In this document: piece after piece, positions 13,988 through 16,116 of the stretch
How the letters are laid out: every line of letters starts with the position of its first letter
How positions within the stretch are numbered: position 1 is the first letter of the stretch
Assembly (NCBI GenBank): GCA_946626015.1
Contig: CAMOTT010000030.1
Location: forward strand, 1 to 16,116
From: an uncultured Clostridia bacterium
Lineage (GTDB): Bacteria; Bacillota; Clostridia; Oscillospirales; Acutalibacteraceae
Length of the DNA: 16,116 bases
Direction of reading: 5' to 3'
Position numbers and translations under genes: made by a program
Notes under the pieces: generated by a model
Told to the model about the DNA's origin: nothing
The model's input: the letters and a program-made list of their open reading frames with translations, nothing else
The model's database searches: none

Positions 13988-14767
13988 TTGGGTAAAACCA
14001 TTGCGATAGTCAACCAAAAGGGCGGCGTGGGCAAAACCACTTCGGCGGTCAATCTTGCCGCCGGGGTAGGGGATTTCGGATACAAAGTCCTGCTTATCGA
14101 CATAGATCCCCAGGGCAACGCCACCAGCGGCCTGGGGATAACCAAACGGGATCTGAACAAGACCGCCTACGATGTTCTGGTCAACGACGCCCCGGTGAGG
14201 GAATGTATCATCCACACGGAGTATAAAAATGTGGATGTGCTGCCCTCCAGCATGAACCTTGCGGGCGCTGAGCTGGAGCTTGTTGACGCGGAGCGCCGGG
14301 AGGCAAAGCTCAAGACGGCCCTTGCCCCCGTCAGGGAGGATTATGATTTTATATTTATGGACTGCCCTCCGTCGCTGGGGCTTATCACCCTCAACGCCCT
14401 TTGCGCCGCGGATACGGTAATGGTACCCATCCAGTGCGAATATTACGCTCTGGAGGGGCTTTCACAGCTCATGTCCACCATACGCAAGGTAAAGCAGCGC
14501 TACAATTCCCTGATAGATATCGAGGGGGTTCTGCTGACGATGTATGACGGCAGGCTCAACCTTACGGCTCAGGTGGTGGGTGAGGTAAAGAAGTTCTTTC
14601 CGCGCAAGGTTTACGCCACGGCGATCCCTCGCAACGTCAGGCTTTCCGAGGCTCCCAGCTTCGGCCAGCCCATAATTTACTATGACCGACATTCAAGGGG
14701 CGGAGAGGCATATACGGCGTTTTCGGAGGAATTTTTAAGGCAAAACGGCAAAAAAGTAAACCTATAA
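13988..14767 (+). CDS. parA: Chromosome partitioning ATPase ParA (Soj)
   Basis: A 259-residue ParA/MinD-type ATPase that binds DNA as an ATP dimer, is stimulated by ParB and in Bacillus also controls DnaA. The deviant Walker A KGGVGKTT is at 11-18, with signature lysine K11, then DIDPQGNATSGLG, and Walker B FIFMDCPPSLGLIT. The start is taken as TTG 13988 because it gives LGKTIAIVNQKGG, aligning with Bacillus Soj MGKIIAITNQKGG, and GGTGA (13978-13982) lies 5 nt upstream. In-frame GTG codons at 13943 and 13979 are less likely: the first precedes the predicted transcript start. The gene is followed by parB after a 37-nt gap containing an AT-rich inverted repeat. Confidence 0.95.
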   Translation: MGKTIAIVNQKGGVGKTTSAVNLAAGVGDFGYKVLLIDIDPQGNATSGLGITKRDLNKTAYDVLVNDAPVRECIIHTEYKNVDVLPSSMNLAGAELELVDAERREAKLKTALAPVREDYDFIFMDCPPSLGLITLNALCAADTVMVPIQCEYYALEGLSQLMSTIRKVKQRYNSLIDIEGVLLTMYDGRLNLTAQVVGEVKKFFPRKVYATAIPRNVRLSEAPSFGQPIIYYDRHSRGGEAYTAFSEEFLRQNGKKVNL

Positions 14768-14784
14768 TTCTTACAAAGAATTAT
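14764..14784 (+). repeat. AT-rich inverted repeat across the parA stop codon
   Basis: ATAATTCTT (14764-14772) and AAGAATTAT (14776-14784) form a perfect 9-bp inverted repeat with a 3-nt spacer, followed by TTT. The stem is nearly all A-T pairs, so termination would be weak. It could mark a processing or attenuation point between parA and parB. Confidence 0.45.
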
Positions 14785-14792
14785 TTTACACA

Positions 14793-14799
14793 GAGGTGG
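14793..14799 (+). promoter_or_regulatory. Ribosome binding site that fixes the parB start
   Basis: GAGGTGG lies 5 nt before TTG 14805. It overlaps the in-frame GTG 14796, which has no site of its own and is therefore rejected as the start. Confidence 0.7.
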
Positions 14800-14804
14800 T
14801 AGAT

Positions 14805-15674
14805 TTGACAGGCAAAAAAGGGCTTGGCAGAGGTCTTGACGCGCTTTTTGCGGACAATGCCGTTGCGCAGGGAGAGTCCGGCGACGGAAGAGTGATGCTG
14901 AAAATAATGGACGTTGAGCCTAACCGCGACCAGCCCAGAAAACAGTTTGACGAGGCTGCCTTGTCCGAGCTGGCGGAAAGCATCGCCCTGCACGGAGTGC
15001 TGCAGCCCCTGTTGGTGAGACCCACGGCGTCCGGGGGCTATCAGCTGATAGCCGGAGAGCGGCGCTGGCGAGCGGCGCGGATAGCAGGGCTGACGGAAGT
15101 TCCGGTGGTGATCCGCGAAATGACGGATGAGGAGGCCGCCGCCATAGCTTTGGTGGAGAACCTCCAGAGAGAGGATCTGAACCCCATGGAGGAGGCCTTT
15201 GGGTATCAGAGCCTGATGGAAACCTGGGGGCTGACCCAGGAGGAGGCCGCAAAAAGGGTAGGCAAATCAAGGCCTGCCGTGGCCAACGCTTTAAGGCTGC
15301 TCAAGCTTCCGCAAGAGGTGAGGGATATGGTGCTCCGGGGTACGCTTTCGGCAGGCCACGCAAAGGCTCTGCTGGGCTTCAGGGATGAGAAAAAGCTCAT
15401 TGAGGCCGCAAAGCTCACCGTGGAGAAGAACCTTTCCGTGCGCGATGTGGAGCGTATGGTCAAAAACGAGAACAAACCCGTAAAACCCCCGGAGCAGAAG
15501 ACCCGGCGCCCTGCGATCTTTGACGAGGTGGAGCTTGCCCTCACCCAATCCCTTCGCAGGAAGGTCAAGGTTTGCACCAAGGCAAAGCAGGAAAAGGGCA
15601 CGATAGAAATAGATTTTTACAACGTAGACGACTTATCCGCCATAGCAAAGGCGTTAAATCAAATGGAAGATTGA
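14805..15674 (+). CDS. parB: Chromosome partitioning protein ParB (Spo0J)
   Basis: A 289-residue CTP-dependent DNA clamp that loads at parS and recruits SMC. The N-terminal KGLGRGLDALF (5-15) is the short ParA-stimulating peptide. Next come DQPRKQFD (42-49), the CTP-binding GERRWRAA (84-91), ENLQREDLNPMEEA (118-131), a helix-turn-helix with GKSRPAVAN (153-161), and a C-terminal dimer domain from about residue 235. The specificity positions are R156, A162, K167 and G184: Arg and Gly agree with parS-binding ParB, in contrast to Noc in the same window. The start is TTG 14805. Two parS sites in the window are the expected targets. The stop is 16 nt before serS. Confidence 0.95.
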   Translation: MTGKKGLGRGLDALFADNAVAQGESGDGRVMLKIMDVEPNRDQPRKQFDEAALSELAESIALHGVLQPLLVRPTASGGYQLIAGERRWRAARIAGLTEVPVVIREMTDEEAAAIALVENLQREDLNPMEEAFGYQSLMETWGLTQEEAAKRVGKSRPAVANALRLLKLPQEVRDMVLRGTLSAGHAKALLGFRDEKKLIEAAKLTVEKNLSVRDVERMVKNENKPVKPPEQKTRRPAIFDEVELALTQSLRRKVKVCTKAKQEKGTIEIDFYNVDDLSAIAKALNQMED

Positions 15675-15690
15675 TCAGGAGGAAAATAAA

Positions 15691-16116
15691 ATGCTGGATA
15701 TAAAAGTTATCAGAGAGAACCCGGAGGCAGTAAAAGAGGCAATGCGCAAGCGCAATAAGGACATGGACGCCCTTGTTGAGGAGATCCTTGCCATCGACGT
15801 AAAGCGCCGCGAGCTTATCAGCCAGACCGACGCTATGAAGCAGGAGCAGAACAAGGCCAGCAAGGAGATCCCCATGCTCAAGAAAAACGGCGGGGATATC
15901 TCCGGCATAATGGCCAGAATGAACGAGCTTAAGGAGAGCATAAAGGCCAACGACGCCAAGCTTGCCGAATACGAGGAGAAGCAGAGGTCAATAATATATG
16001 AGTTCCCGAATATTCCCAACGCCACAGTACCCGTGGGCAGGGACGACACCGAGAACGTGGAGATCCGCAGAGTGGGCACCCCCCGGGAGTTCGGCTTTGA
16101 GCCCAAGGCTCACTGG
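15691..16116 (+). CDS. serS: Seryl-tRNA synthetase, N-terminal part (runs off the window)
   Basis: The first 142 codons of a class II synthetase that charges tRNA-Ser (and tRNA-Sec where present). The N-terminus MLDIKVIRENPEAVKEAMRK and the following charged helical segment (about residues 28-100) form the antiparallel coiled-coil arm that contacts the long variable arm of tRNA-Ser. The conserved FPNIPNATVPVG and PREFGFEPKAHW mark the entry to the catalytic domain, which lies beyond the window. ATG 15691 has AGGAGG at 15677-15682. Only 16 nt separate it from parB, so it is probably co-transcribed, and there is no room for the T-box leader that often controls serS in Firmicutes. Confidence 0.95.
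   Translation, partial: MLDIKVIRENPEAVKEAMRKRNKDMDALVEEILAIDVKRRELISQTDAMKQEQNKASKEIPMLKKNGGDISGIMARMNELKESIKANDAKLAEYEEKQRSIIYEFPNIPNATVPVGRDDTENVEIRRVGTPREFGFEPKAHW

Noticed and set aside
1..16116. CRISPR arrays, tRNA or rRNA genes, transposases, prophage or defence genes
   Set aside because: None was seen on either strand. Apart from the repeat units at the left edge, the window is densely packed with conserved chromosomal genes.

Overview
The window looks like origin-proximal chromosome from a Firmicute of class Clostridia, most like the Oscillospiraceae/Ruminococcaceae type. The reasons are: a hairpin-only SRP RNA immediately upstream of dnaX; the Firmicute cluster mnmG-rsmG-noc-parA-parB; ParB-family parS sites; an S4-domain YaaA between dnaN and recF; strong AGGAGG-type ribosome binding sites; and frequent ATA and AGG codons at medium GC. 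Genus and species cannot be called from the sequence alone.

Layout. Positions 1-200 hold non-coding palindromic repeat units, then an intrinsic terminator (201-241) that ends a minus-strand GH13 alpha-glucosidase (262-1926). A divergent promoter region (1977-2078) drives the glucosidase to the left and the SRP RNA (about 2111-2250) to the right. From there on every gene is on the plus strand: dnaX-ebfC-recR (2273-4857); a 266-bp gap with DnaA-box-like sites, a DnaA-trio-like tract and an AT-rich stretch (a candidate oriC); then dnaN-yaaA-recF-nif3-rqcH-mnmG-rsmG (5124-12784) with very short spacers; a 164-bp structured leader and noc (12949-13758); a hairpin terminator, a parS site and a promoter; and parA-parB-serS (13988 to the window edge, serS truncated).

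How the genes work together. The set covers the replisome (DnaX clamp loader, DnaN clamp), recombination repair (RecF, RecR), nucleoid structure and chromosome segregation (EbfC, Noc, ParA, ParB with two parS sites), and translation and its quality control (SRP RNA, RqcH, MnmG, RsmG, SerS, YaaA). The glucosidase is the only catabolic gene. In Bacillus the mnmG..parB block lies on one side of oriC and dnaN-recF on the other; here they form one co-directional block, and dnaA is not next to dnaN.

Most notable points: the putative origin between recR and dnaN without dnaA, supported by a switch in hand-counted GC skew; two parS sites, one inside mnmG; a Noc with the Noc-type DNA-reading residues but no recognisable N-terminal membrane helix; a possible -1 frameshift heptamer in dnaX placed directly before a stop; and a short patch of aberrant codon use in mnmG. 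No wholly new system was recognised. The genes belong to known families, and the interest lies in arrangement and regulatory DNA.
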